Position numbers and translations under genes: made by a program. From Alkalibacillus filiformis (lineage in GTDB: Bacteria; Bacillota; Bacilli; Bacillales; Alkalibacillaceae), in the NCBI RefSeq assembly GCF_030814115.1, contig NZ_JAUSUP010000002.1, positions 124,001-188,000 on the forward strand: a stretch of 64,000 bases of DNA, written 5' to 3'. Numbering within the stretch: the first letter of the stretch is position 1; the number at the start of each line of letters is the position of its first letter. Below are positions 44,600-54,087 of the stretch, piece after piece. Under the pieces are notes generated by a model. It saw only the letters and a list, made by a program, of their open reading frames with translations. It was not told where the DNA came from and made no database searches.

Positions 44600-46424
44600 A
44601 TGATTAAACATCAACAGAGAGAGTTACTTGCTAAGCTATTTATGTTAACCATTACATTAAGTGGTTGGGCAATCATCATTGGAGCATCGACTCGAATTGA
44701 ACTCACATATGACTCTCTTTTATTATTAATCCTATTCATCCTTTTTTTAGGTGTTACTGAATACTACCCTTTTCCCGTATGGAAAGGTTTCTCTACCATT
44801 AATTTCCCCATCATATTTATTGTTTTATTAATCTATGGTCTACCTTTAATGCTTGTTGTATACAGCTTGATTGTCATGAGCGTTAATATATTACATAAAC
44901 GACCTATTCGATCAGTTTTATTCAATCCAGCTCAACTAATTATTAGCCTTTTCTCAGCTCATATATTAGTCACAACTTTATACTCAATAGACCAAATTAC
45001 TTTCACATCCAATATATTAGATGGTCTAATTATATATTCAACGTTTCTGATTGTTTTTTACTTAATCAATAACCTTTTTGTAGACATTGTATTATGGTTA
45101 AGACCACAACCATATACATTTTATAATTGGAAACAAAAGCTAATCTCAGAATTAGCAAGTGGCGGCTTTTCTTTTTTATACGGAATTATATTCTACATTT
45201 TAGGAAATCAAAATAGAGGTGAAGTGGACTTATTTTCTTATTTTTTCTTTCTGTTCCCTCTTATTGCAATGTCATTAATTGGGTCAAGTTTTGTTCGATT
45301 AAACACTGAGAAAAACCGCTTAAATAAAATGTTTCGGCTAACAAGAAACTTGAACACTCATATGTTGAAGGATCGATTTGGTCAATCAATGACGGAATTA
45401 AATAATTTTATGAACTGTGATGAAGTAAGTCTTGTGATTAAAGAAGACGAAAACTGGACAGTAGCATATCCTAATAATAAATTGACACTGACCACCGACA
45501 TAGAAGACCATTTAAATGAATTAAGATCTATGACCAGCTATGAACAAAAACCTGGTGAACCGAATGGGCTTTTATCTCACATTTTTTTCAAATGATATGA
45601 GGTCGTTTATTTATGCTCCATTAAGGTTAGATAACGAATCGCTAGGTATGATTGTACTAGCTAAATCACGACCGAAAAGTTTTATCGATGCTGATAAGAA
45701 TGTTCTTGCCACATTAGCGAACCAAATTGCAGCCACTTTAAAAACTAGAAATCTAGTTAAAGAACAGCAGGAAAAACACATATTGGAAGAGCGTAACCGT
45801 ATAGCAAGAAACATCCATGATGGCATAGCGCAGAATCTAGCTGCGTCTATACTACAATTAGAATCATCTAAGAGAATGCTTCACAATGAACCATCCAATA
45901 GTGAACATTATCTCAATCGATGTATGGATCATTTAAGGACTACCTTGTGGGAAGTTCGAAACTCTATTTACACACTTAAACCAGCCCAAAAGAACCAAGC
46001 TGGATTAATTCCAGCTATTCATAAAAAACTAAGATCTTTTGAACAAGAGACCGAAATCTCAATTCAGTTCAATTTAAAAGGGAAGCCATATCCTGTTAGT
46101 ACAATGGTTGAAAGGACAATATTTGATATTTTCCAAGAATCCGCTCAAAACAGTATCAAGCATAGTAATGCTAAAAATATCATAATCACACTATATTATA
46201 ATACGGATGAAATATTACTAACTATATCTGATGATGGTGTAGGCTTTTCTCTATTCCACGAAATGATTAAAGCGGAAAGTGAACCACATTTTGGAATCCT
46301 ACAAATGAATGAGATAGCTGAAAAGATAAGTGCTTACCTTGATATACGGAGTAAAGAAAACGAAGGAACGACAATAAGCCTGAGTATTCCAAAGCTCGAA
46401 AGTGAGGTTGTGTCTCATGATTAA
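44600..46424 (+). pseudogene. NarL-type sensor histidine kinase gene with a T7 frameshift
   Basis: The first frame (44600-45595) encodes seven or so membrane helices and the start of a GAF-like domain. It runs out of frame at a seven-T tract (45582-45588); removing one T joins HIF to SNDMRSFIYAPLRLDNESLGM in the second frame. That frame (to 46424) completes the GAF domain, the HisKA_3 dimerisation helix EERNRIARNIHDGIAQNLAAS with the phosphoacceptor His, and the ATPase (SDDGVGFSL, GTTISLSIP). The joined protein would have about 607 residues. GGAGGGG precedes the first ATG. Homopolymer error, phase variation or decay cannot be told apart here. The response regulator overlaps its end. Confidence 0.75.
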
Positions 46425-47070
46425 CATCTTTGTAATTGATGACCACATCGTTTTAAGAGATGGGTTGAAAAACATCTTAAATATGGAAGAACATATCAAT
46501 GTAATTGGAGAAGCCTCTTCAGATTTTAATACAACTAAAGACCTCACCGAATATGAACCACATATTGTTCTATTAGATATAAACATGCCTGAAAAAAATG
46601 GATTGGAGATCTTAAAAGAAATTAAGGAATTCTCACCGGATACAAAGGTTCTTATATTAACCATGTTTAGTCAAGAAGATTATTTTTACAGTGCAATAGA
46701 GTTAGGAGCCGATGGATATTTGCTAAAAGATGCTCCAACTCCACAAGTTATAGAAGCCATTTATACCATTCACAAAGGTGATTCATACATTCATCCAATT
46801 ATGACAAAAAAATTGGTAGATTGGTATCAGAAGAAAAAGAATGAACCTGATGTCAATGAGTTGACTAACCGAGAGAAAGAAGTTTTACAGTTGGTCGTTG
46901 AAGGGTTATCCAACAAAGAAATCGCTCAGCAACTCTATATCTCTGATACAACAGTGAAAATACACGTCAGTAATATACTAAAAAAATTAAAAGTAAAAAG
47001 CCGTTCACAATTAATTATTCATGCAGTTAGAAATAAGTTGGTCAAAATGCCACCCGAGTTAGAAGTCTAA
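46417..47070 (+). CDS. NarL/LuxR-family response regulator
   Basis: 217 residues. The receiver has VIDDH, phosphoacceptor VLLDINMPEKNG, LTMF and LKDAPTP; the C-terminal LuxR helix-turn-helix is LTNREKEVLQLVVEGLSNKEIAQQLYISDTTVKIHVSNILKKL. The ATG at 46417 lies inside the last codons of the kinase gene with GTGAGGT 8 nt upstream, so the two are translationally coupled. CTTAAG-centred dyads ahead of the subtilase genes and one ahead of the kinase are candidate binding sites. It likely controls the two secreted proteases that follow. Confidence 0.88.
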   Translation: MINIFVIDDHIVLRDGLKNILNMEEHINVIGEASSDFNTTKDLTEYEPHIVLLDINMPEKNGLEILKEIKEFSPDTKVLILTMFSQEDYFYSAIELGADGYLLKDAPTPQVIEAIYTIHKGDSYIHPIMTKKLVDWYQKKKNEPDVNELTNREKEVLQLVVEGLSNKEIAQQLYISDTTVKIHVSNILKKLKVKSRSQLIIHAVRNKLVKMPPELEV

Positions 47071-47097
47071 TCTTCTAAACTTGGGTGTTTTCTTTTT
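47051..47097 (+). terminator. Terminator of the kinase-regulator operon
   Basis: CACCCGAGTT-AGAAG pairs with CTTCT-AAACTTGGGTG, followed by TTTTC and TTTTT. The left arm overlaps the regulator's stop codon. Confidence 0.82.
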
Positions 47098-47151
47098 AAA
47101 CGATGTTCAAACATAAATTTGAGAACTAATTAGAATACCCCTTTAAACTGT

Positions 47152-47219
47152 CATCTAATACTTAAGTATTAGATGTGTATATACTTAAGTTTGATCAGAA
47201 TTAGACTAATGCATAATAT
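47152..47219 (+). promoter_or_regulatory. Palindromic operator and promoter of the subtilase operon
   Basis: CATCTAATACTT at 47152 is followed at once by its exact complement, a perfect 24-bp palindrome centred on CTTAAG. A second ACTTAAGT lies at 47183, 23 bp on. TTGATC (47191) and TAATAT (47214), 17 bp apart, form a weak promoter just downstream. The arrangement suits activation by the adjacent NarL-type regulator. Confidence 0.6.
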
Positions 47220-47270
47220 TCAGTATTGTGAAAAAAATATATACTTTTAAATAAGGAGGGTGATTATACG

Positions 47271-48671
47271 ATGAGAAAACCTTTTATTCTTATTATGTGT
47301 TTATTGTTATTATTGTCAATTAGCTTCCAAACGAACTTTAAAGCAGAAGCAACTAATAACAATAAACTAGGAAGCCATCTTCAAGAACAACTGCAAGAAG
47401 TGACTAATGAACTCGAGATTATTGTTGGCTTCCATTCTTCCACTCAAGATGAACGTAAACATTTACTAGAAGATCTAGAAATTACTCAAGCGATTGTATT
47501 TAATGAACTTCCATTAGCTGGTGCACTAGCAAGTAAAGAACAAATTCTACAGCTAAATGAAGAATCTATTGTAAGGTCTGTTTACTTTAACAGCGCTATT
47601 GAATATGAAAATGCTGAAGCAACTGCTTTAACTGGTGTTGATGATGTTAGAACAGACTCAGAACTGCAAAAGCATAATAATGGAATGCCCATTACTGGAG
47701 ACGGTATTGGTGTTGTCATTAATGACAGTGGTGTAGATGGCACACATGAAGACCTCAAATTCGGTTCGAACCTCGTTCAAAACGTCTTAGGGGCCACTAA
47801 CTTAAATGCTGTATCAGAAGTTTTACCGATTACGTATGTTGAAGATGTTCAAGCGACTGATAACAACTCCGGACACGGTACACATGTTGCTGGAACAGTT
47901 GGAGCTACAGGAGCTAAATCTGGAGGGAAACATGAAGGTGTAGCACCAGGAGCAAACTTAGTTGGCTACGGATCCGGTGCAGGTGTAGCTATCTTAGATA
48001 CATTAGGTGCATTTGAATATGCTCTTGTTAATCAACAAAAGTACAACATCCGTGTCATTACCAACTCATGGGGAGCAACGAGTGATTCAGGTACACCATT
48101 CGATCCTAATCACCCGATTAACATTGCAACGAAAAAACTATTTGACCGTGGTATTTTGACCGTATTCTCAGCTGGAAATTCTGGCCCAGAACAAGATACA
48201 ATTTCAGGTAATTACAAAAAAGCACCATGGGTTGTTTCAGTAGCTGCCGGTACGAAAGATGGTGAGCTAACAAACTTCTCTTCTCGTGGTTCAGAAGGGG
48301 TCAAGGAGCAAGTGGAGGTTGATGGTGAAACATGGGAATGGATAGACCAACCAACCGTGACAGCACCAGGGTATAAAATCATCTCCACACGTGTATTATC
48401 ACCACTCCCATTACTGGCAACAACAGATGACTTAGAACTAATCGAACCAGCATATTTACCTTATTACACAACTATGAGCGGTACTTCCATGTCTGCCCCA
48501 CACGTAGCTGGAATTGCAGCTTTACTATTTGAAACTGACCCTACCCTCTCTCCATTAGATGTTAAAAATATTTTAATGGAAACGGCTACACCTATGGAGG
48601 GTTATGAACCATATGAAGTGGGAGCGGGGTATGTTAATGCATATCTAGCTGTCAAAAAAGCATCTAAATAA
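47271..48671 (+). CDS. Secreted subtilisin-like serine protease
   Basis: 466 residues. A signal peptide (FILIMCLLLLLSISFQ), an I9-type propeptide (about 45-115, LEIIVGFHSSTQDERKHLLEDLE) and an S8 domain with catalytic Asp152 (NDSGVDG), His202 (SGHGTHVAG) and Ser406 (GTSMSAPHVAG), plus oxyanion Asn in SAGNSGP. It has no C-terminal anchor, so it should be released. AAGGAGGGTG precedes the ATG. A longer paralogue starts 32 bp after the stop, forming an operon behind a palindromic operator and downstream of a two-component system. Confidence 0.9.
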   Translation: MRKPFILIMCLLLLLSISFQTNFKAEATNNNKLGSHLQEQLQEVTNELEIIVGFHSSTQDERKHLLEDLEITQAIVFNELPLAGALASKEQILQLNEESIVRSVYFNSAIEYENAEATALTGVDDVRTDSELQKHNNGMPITGDGIGVVINDSGVDGTHEDLKFGSNLVQNVLGATNLNAVSEVLPITYVEDVQATDNNSGHGTHVAGTVGATGAKSGGKHEGVAPGANLVGYGSGAGVAILDTLGAFEYALVNQQKYNIRVITNSWGATSDSGTPFDPNHPINIATKKLFDRGILTVFSAGNSGPEQDTISGNYKKAPWVVSVAAGTKDGELTNFSSRGSEGVKEQVEVDGETWEWIDQPTVTAPGYKIISTRVLSPLPLLATTDDLELIEPAYLPYYTTMSGTSMSAPHVAGIAALLFETDPTLSPLDVKNILMETATPMEGYEPYEVGAGYVNAYLAVKKASK

Positions 48672-48703
48672 CCTTTAATAACTGAAAGGAGTTAACAATT
48701 ATT

Positions 48704-51175
48704 ATGAAAAAATCGATTAGCCTGCTATTGATTATGACTTTAGTGTTAGCTTTATTAGTCCCTTTCAACTCGCAAACCACTAAAGCTGATTCCTTAGCTC
48801 ATTTAGGTGAAAACCTAAAAGATACATTAGATAACATTGATAACACAGAACTTGTAGAAATTGTTGTGACATATGATCAAGATGAACCAATCACAGAAAG
48901 TCAAAGAGGTGCTCTAGAAGATCTCGGCATTGAGGCTGGAGTATTTATGCAGTCACTTCCTATTGCAGGTCTAGTAGCAACTAAATCACAAATAGAACTG
49001 CTACAAGAACAACAGCAAATAACATCAATTTTCTTAAATGAAGAACTAGAATACTATAATGCAGAATCTAACGACCTAACAGGTGTAGAACGCTTGCAAA
49101 CAGATTCTAACTTCCATAAAGAAAATAACGGAATGCCTTTCTCGGGCGATGGAATTGGTGTTGTAGTACATGATAGTGGTGTAGATGGTTTACACAAAGA
49201 TGTCGAATACGGGTCCAATTTAGTAGAGAATGTTATGGCATCTGCTAATTTAAATGCTTTAGAGCCAGAACTTCTCCCTATTACGTATCAAGAAGGCATA
49301 GCTAATACGGATACAAACTCTGGTCACGGTACTCATGTTGCTGGTACAGTGGGCGGTACTGGCGCACACTCAGGTGGTAAACACGCAGGAGTTGCACCAG
49401 GTGCCGATTTAATTGGATATGGTTCTGGTGCTGCGTTATTTGTTCTTGATGCTATTGGTGGTTTCGATTATGCCATTACTAACCAAACAAAATTCGATAT
49501 TCGAGTAATTACGAATTCATGGGGATCTTCAGGTGACTTTAACCCACTTCACCCTGTTAATGTAGCAAGTAAAAAAACCTATGACAGAGGTATTTCGGTA
49601 CTTTTCGCAGCTGGTAACAGTGGGCCAGGTGAAAACACTCACAACCCTTATGCAAAAGCACCATGGGTTATCTCAGTCGGAGCAGGTGTTAAGGATGGAA
49701 CTTTAGCAGACTTCTCCTCTCGCGGAACGGAAGATGCTGGAGGAACATTTGATTTAGATGGTGAAACATGGAGTTGGAAAGATGAACCTACAGTCGTTGC
49801 ACCAGGTGTCGATGTCATTTCAGCTAAGACAATATCACCGCTAAATGTAATTAGCGCTGAACAAGATGCTGAAATGATTGAAACAGCATACATGCCTTAC
49901 TATACAGTGAAAAGTGGTACATCTATGGCAACACCTCACGTAGCTGGTATAGTAGCTTTAATGCTAGAAGCAGACCCTACACTTTCACCTGATGAAATTA
50001 AACATATTTTACAACAAACTGCTACTAACATGTCAGGATATGACTCTTGGGAAGTAGGGGCAGGTTATGTAAACGCATATGCTGCATTAGATCAAATAGT
50101 TTTTAATAAAGAATATGGTACAACATTAAACATTAACGAAGACTTTAACAGTTCAGTCGATACTCAATCAAAAACTGAGCCATTTACTGTAGATTACAAC
50201 CCTGTGACATACGCTTCAGGTAATGTACACCACTTCAATGTTGAAGAAGGAATTAATTCCATTAGCGTAAGAGTTGATGCAGAAGGTGTTATTGGAGCTA
50301 CAGGTAACCCAATCAATCTAGTGTTGGTGGACCCTGAAGGAAATGAGTATAGCTCAGGTATTTCTGTTTTATTTACATTATTTTTTGACAGAACTGTAAT
50401 GGTAAGTAACCCCATGCCAGGTGAATGGCAAGCTAAATTAGTAGGACTGCGCGGTGTTGAAGAAAACCCGCTTGGTATTGCACTACCTGAGGAAATTGAC
50501 GGCACAATAAAACAAACAACAATTAGTGGATACACTGGAATGGATGACATTGATGGGCACCCTGCTGAAGAAGCTATAAAATTAGGAGTTAGTGAACGCT
50601 TAGTTGATGGCTACTCGAATGGAAAGTTTAAACCTCATCATAAATTAACACGTGGTGAATTGGCTCAATATTTAGTTATGGGTGCAAATATAAGACAAAA
50701 CTTAAACCAACTAAAAAATGTCACTGAAGTGCCTTCCGACTTACAGCCATACGCATCCGCTGTAACCGCAAGAGGATCTGCACTACGTAACACTACACAA
50801 GATCTAGATGGCGTTATGTTACTTGATAATGGTTCATTCAATGAAGGAGGTACGGTCAGTCGAGCTGATCTAGCATATTCACTCGTTCAAGCCTTAGGAT
50901 TAGAAAATGAAGCAAATAATTTTGATGGAGATGTAACAGTTCAATACAAGGATGAACGTTTAGTAATTGACGACCAAGATGATATACCAGAGCACTTAAA
51001 AGGTTATGTTCAAGTTGCACTTGATTTAAACATTTTGAATGCGCACTTTGAACTAAAACAAGGACCATTTGACTTAGAACCTGAAGTACATGCAACATTC
51101 TCGCCTACAGATGATGTTACTCGCGGTGAGTATGCAGTTGCAAGCACTCGTTACCAAGCAGCTTTCTTTAAATAA
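48704..51175 (+). CDS. Subtilisin-like serine protease with C-terminal SLH domains
   Basis: 823 residues. Signal peptide, I9-type propeptide, then an S8 domain closely related to its upstream neighbour with Asp157, His208 and Ser407. A beta-rich domain of roughly 120 residues (about 480-600, [21 protein letters not shown]) comes next, then about three S-layer homology units: [39 protein letters not shown], a degenerate middle one, and [11 protein letters not shown]...[16 protein letters not shown] units bind pyruvylated cell-wall polymer, so this copy should stay on the cell surface while the first copy is released. AAAGGAG precedes the ATG. The stop lies 11 bp before the duplicated fda 3' end. 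Confidence 0.9.
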   Translation: MKKSISLLLIMTLVLALLVPFNSQTTKADSLAHLGENLKDTLDNIDNTELVEIVVTYDQDEPITESQRGALEDLGIEAGVFMQSLPIAGLVATKSQIELLQEQQQITSIFLNEELEYYNAESNDLTGVERLQTDSNFHKENNGMPFSGDGIGVVVHDSGVDGLHKDVEYGSNLVENVMASANLNALEPELLPITYQEGIANTDTNSGHGTHVAGTVGGTGAHSGGKHAGVAPGADLIGYGSGAALFVLDAIGGFDYAITNQTKFDIRVITNSWGSSGDFNPLHPVNVASKKTYDRGISVLFAAGNSGPGENTHNPYAKAPWVISVGAGVKDGTLADFSSRGTEDAGGTFDLDGETWSWKDEPTVVAPGVDVISAKTISPLNVISAEQDAEMIETAYMPYYTVKSGTSMATPHVAGIVALMLEADPTLSPDEIKHILQQTATNMSGYDSWEVGAGYVNAYAALDQIVFNKEYGTTLNINEDFNSSVDTQSKTEPFTVDYNPVTYASGNVHHFNVEEGINSISVRVDAEGVIGATGNPINLVLVDPEGNEYSSGISVLFTLFFDRTVMVSNPMPGEWQAKLVGLRGVEENPLGIALPEEIDGTIKQTTISGYTGMDDIDGHPAEEAIKLGVSERLVDGYSNGKFKPHHKLTRGELAQYLVMGANIRQNLNQLKNVTEVPSDLQPYASAVTARGSALRNTTQDLDGVMLLDNGSFNEGGTVSRADLAYSLVQALGLENEANNFDGDVTVQYKDERLVIDDQDDIPEHLKGYVQVALDLNILNAHFELKQGPFDLEPEVHATFSPTDDVTRGEYAVASTRYQAAFFK

Positions 51176-51186
51176 TGACGAGCAGT

Positions 51187-51311
51187 TAATCGTAAGCTTC
51201 TCTCGTGCACTAGCAAGTGAATTAAACGTTAACCAATCAGAAGAAGAGTTTAACAACACACTGCAAGAAGCTGTCGATTCAATCTATGACGCGTCAGTTA
51301 ACAAAAACTAA
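51187..51311 (+). pseudogene. Duplicated 3' end of fda (aldolase remnant)
   Basis: 125 bp aligned without gaps to 44241-44365, with five differences: four silent in the aldolase frame and one Ala to Val. It keeps the frame through [16 protein letters not shown] to the stop codon. It has no start and no ribosome site. It is followed by a terminator (51328) unlike that of the intact gene. Best read as the original fda end displaced by the inserted 6.9-kb block, or a duplicated attachment-like sequence. Confidence 0.9.
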
Positions 51312-51327
51312 ATGAGTATATAAAGGA

Positions 51328-51364
51328 AGCCTGTTTCACGAGAAAAGTGAAACAGGCTTTTTTG
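51328..51364 (+). terminator. Terminator after the fda remnant
   Basis: AGCCTGTTTCAC / GTGAAACAGGCT, perfect 12-bp stem, then TTTTTT. It now also closes the subtilase operon. A nearly identical hairpin is at 53546. Confidence 0.9.
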
Positions 51365-51422
51365 TTAGCTAATCTAATCGTGCTATAATAGTAATTAAAT
51401 TCGACTTCTACGAGGTTATTCA

Positions 51423-52241
51423 ATGAACACATTACTAAATAGCGACGTTGGGCTTTTTCTACTAAAACAAAATTTTAAACAAGAAAGCGAATGGCGTTCA
51501 GACGATTGTTACAAATTTGTATTTTCTATTGATGGTGCAACTAATTACCAAACAAACAATCAAGAAATGACAATAGCTCAGCATCAATTCCTTATGTTCA
51601 ACCCTAGTGAAGACCATAAACAAATCGCTGTCGATCAAAGTAAATTTTTAGTTGAATTAGATAAGGACATGTTAAACGAATTATCTTCATCTCTATATAA
51701 CCAACCCTTTGATGTCCAATTTGCTTCATTAGTTCAATTTACGAACCCCGTCTCTCAATGGGCCCAATTTATCATTTGGCATATGAAAATCTTAGAAGAT
51801 GAGCCTTTGATGGTTAAACAATCTTTTTTAGATCACAATTTAACTTACTTAAGTATTATACTTTTAAACAACGCTGTTAGTAGCCATTTAACAGACATTA
51901 ACTTAAGGTATTATAGTGTTTTAAATGAGCCTATTTTCAACACATTAACTGCTCTAAAACAAGACTACAAGAGCAATTGGACGTTAGAAGACATGGCAAA
52001 AGTCGCTAACTTAAGTAAGTATCAATTCGCACATGTTTTTAAAGAACTAATTGGTATTTCACCTTATTCATGGCTTCAGATTTATAGATTAGTACGTAGC
52101 CAGCAATTATTAAAATACACTAACCTAACAATATTAGAGATTGCTTTAGAATGTGGTTTTTCATCAGTCAATGTATATAACCGCTTGTTTAAGATGCTTT
52201 ACGGAAAGTCACCAAGTCATTTTCGTAAAATGGTAAGATAG
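51423..52241 (+). CDS. AraC-family transcriptional regulator
   Basis: 272 residues. The N-terminal 150 residues look like a cupin-type sensing domain (DGATNYQTNNQEMTIAQHQFLMFNPSEDHKQI). The C-terminal 100 hold the two AraC helix-turn-helices: NWTLEDMAKVANLSKYQFAHVFKELIGISPYSWLQIYRLVRSQQLL and LTILEIALECGFSSVNVYNRLFKMLYGKSPSHFRK. CGAGG precedes the ATG. Its 3' end overlaps the convergent MFS gene by 25 bp. The MFS carrier is the likely target, by neighbourhood only. Confidence 0.87.
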   Translation: MNTLLNSDVGLFLLKQNFKQESEWRSDDCYKFVFSIDGATNYQTNNQEMTIAQHQFLMFNPSEDHKQIAVDQSKFLVELDKDMLNELSSSLYNQPFDVQFASLVQFTNPVSQWAQFIIWHMKILEDEPLMVKQSFLDHNLTYLSIILLNNAVSSHLTDINLRYYSVLNEPIFNTLTALKQDYKSNWTLEDMAKVANLSKYQFAHVFKELIGISPYSWLQIYRLVRSQQLLKYTNLTILEIALECGFSSVNVYNRLFKMLYGKSPSHFRKMVR

Positions 52242-53416
52242 TAACCTATTCCCGATAACACCATGACTAACCCACATATGATAAAGATAATATTAATACT
52301 CACATAACTCGATAGTAATCCAAACACACCAAGAGAAATAGCATTTGATAAATAAAGAAGGAATGCATTAAAGCTAAACCCTTTTCCTAACATATCATTT
52401 GGTAACAACAACTGGAGTAAATAAACCCTAGATAAACTTGAAATAGGGAGCCCAACAGCAACAATAATTGCTCCAATAAAATAAATAGGTAATGCATAGG
52501 CTATTCCTATTGTAAAAATGCCTACACCCCAAACAATTGAAGCAATTATATAATGTTTAAGATCCAACCTTTCCCATACATAAGGGACAACAATATTAAC
52601 CAAAATGACGCATACACCAAACGAACCTAAAAGTATGCTATACCATTCCTCTGCATTGTTAATCGTAGCTGTTAACTGTAATAAAAGACCAACTTGCCAA
52701 ACCCACGTATTAAAAAACACCATGATAAATGTAACTATAAATAGTGTTCTTAACTGGGTCTGTCTATTAACCCATATAACAAAACTTTTTAGAGCGAGAA
52801 AAACATCCTTAATTCCTTTCCCAGCTAATCCTTTTTGGTCTTCCTTCAGACTTATTTTAGAGATCAGTAATGCACTTACTAGAAAAGTAATTGCATCAAT
52901 AGTGAAAAAGTGAATTACCCCCACCGTGTTGATTAACACAATACTTATAATTGGACCTAATACTGTGGCACCGCGAGTAACAGAATCTAGCAAACTATTG
53001 ATTGACGTTCGATTCTCTAGTGGAACTATAATTGGAAGTAAAGCCCTGTGAGCAGGGTTATAGAAACACCCTAACAATTGAATTGAAAAGCTTGCTACAA
53101 GCAAATGCCAATATTGCAATATGTCTAAATAGAAGAAAAAGACTAATGAAAGAATAAGAGGAGCTCTTATTAGATCAAAGATAATTAAAAGTCTCTTCTT
53201 TCGAATCCAATCACTAACAACTCCCCCTATTAATCCAAAGAACAAATAGGGAAGCACCTGAGCAATAGCAATTCCTGTTGTATGAAGGTTGGACTCTGTT
53301 AACTCATAAGCTAAAAATAAGAATGCCATTCCTGCAATTACATTCCCAACATTCGTAATACCAGCACCCAAGATGTAATACAATGCGTTTCTGTTCTTCA
53401 ATGCTTTAACATACAT
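52217..53416 (-). CDS. MFS transporter (MFS_3/enterobactin-exporter-like)
   Basis: 399 residues, twelve helices. The loop after helix 2 reads GLIGGVVSDWIRKKRLLI, the MFS motif A with an altered start. NPAHRALLPIIVPLENRTSINSLLDSVTRGATVLGPIISIVLI is characteristic of the DHA3/MFS_3 group of drug and siderophore exporters. AGAGGTGATT lies just before the ATG. It overlaps the araC-type gene tail to tail. Cargo unknown. Another transporter of the same kind is encoded at 62627-63829. Confidence 0.82.
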   Translation of the reverse strand: MYVKALKNRNALYYILGAGITNVGNVIAGMAFLFLAYELTESNLHTTGIAIAQVLPYLFFGLIGGVVSDWIRKKRLLIIFDLIRAPLILSLVFFFYLDILQYWHLLVASFSIQLLGCFYNPAHRALLPIIVPLENRTSINSLLDSVTRGATVLGPIISIVLINTVGVIHFFTIDAITFLVSALLISKISLKEDQKGLAGKGIKDVFLALKSFVIWVNRQTQLRTLFIVTFIMVFFNTWVWQVGLLLQLTATINNAEEWYSILLGSFGVCVILVNIVVPYVWERLDLKHYIIASIVWGVGIFTIGIAYALPIYFIGAIIVAVGLPISSLSRVYLLQLLLPNDMLGKGFSFNAFLLYLSNAISLGVFGLLSSYVSINIIFIICGLVMVLSGIGYYLTILRK

Positions 53417-53545
53417 TTAATCACCTCTCGCCTTTTATCTTAAGAGGTGATTAGTTAACATTCTTCATCAATCTTGCTGAATCATATAAATTTATTTGCT
53501 ATATCTTTGTATACATAGACCAGGTTTTATAAAAAGTTAAAATGA

Positions 53546-53579
53546 AGCCTGTTTCACGTAAAAGTGAGACAGGCTTTTT
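53546..53579 (+). terminator. Orphan hairpin resembling the terminator at 51328
   Basis: AGCCTGTTTCAC / GTGAGACAGGCT with TTTTT on the plus strand, although no plus-strand gene lies upstream (the MFS gene runs the other way). It shares its left arm with 51328-51339. It may be a duplicated piece of that region, or serve the minus-strand gene at 53587. Confidence 0.55.
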
Positions 53580-53586
53580 GTCTGTA

Positions 53587-53820
53587 CTAATTATTCATAT
53601 TGAGAGAATATTTGTATTTGATATAAGTATAAACTAGCTGGATGACATAAAGGTCACAGCACTTGAAAATGACTCTGTGTAAATCATTATAAAGATCAAT
53701 ACCACTGAGAATAATGTGATCAAAACAATTCGTTGAAACTTTTTCAAACTCATTTAAGTTCCAATAAAAAAACTTACTTTTTCTCAATGTAAGGCTTCCT
53801 AAAAGAGAAATATGACTCAT
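53587..53820 (-). CDS. Small protein of unknown function
   Basis: 77 residues, not recognised. The start ATG overlaps the stop of the upstream 62-codon gene as ATGA, so it is probably translated by coupling. It is rich in aromatic residues and Cys (FDHIILSGIDLYNDLH, FKCCDLYVIQLVYTYIKYKY). Part of the DNA for the middle of the gene (53677-53693) recurs at 54942-54958 in a gene-free area, so this small gene, or a longer ancestor, has been partly duplicated. It may itself be a truncated remnant. Confidence 0.4.
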   Translation of the reverse strand: MSHISLLGSLTLRKSKFFYWNLNEFEKVSTNCFDHIILSGIDLYNDLHRVIFKCCDLYVIQLVYTYIKYKYSLNMNN

Positions 53821-54005
53821 TTAGTTCTTTTGTATAAGACATAGAACCTAAACAAGGACTCTCCTACACAAAAACTACCTAGAAGGATATACAACAAGCT
53901 CTCTGAAGCTCCAGAAAAGCCTAGGTATAGCCATGCAGAACCAACCACTAAAATAATAAAATGAATAATAACATCTAAAGGCATTAACCTTTTTACTTCA
54001 ACCAT
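53817..54005 (-). CDS. Small membrane protein of unknown function
   Basis: 62 residues with two hydrophobic segments (LDVIIHFIILVVGSAWLYLGF and LLYILLGSFCVGESLFRFYVL) and a basic C-terminus. The size and two-helix layout recall small Bacillus membrane proteins such as the DUF4305 group, but I cannot confirm this. The ATG follows GGAGGGTT. It overlaps the next gene by four bases. Confidence 0.55.
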   Translation of the reverse strand: MVEVKRLMPLDVIIHFIILVVGSAWLYLGFSGASESLLYILLGSFCVGESLFRFYVLYKRTK

Positions 54006-54087
54006 AATAACCCTCCACTCTTTACGTGCAGTTTCATTTTACGTCATATTTAACCCAACCAACTGGAGTCACTAATGTATAAGTATT

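Noticed and set aside
51090-51311. 73-codon frame running into the fda remnant
   Set aside because: Its first half is the subtilase gene in another frame; only the tail from 51187 is aldolase-like, so it is a chance fusion.
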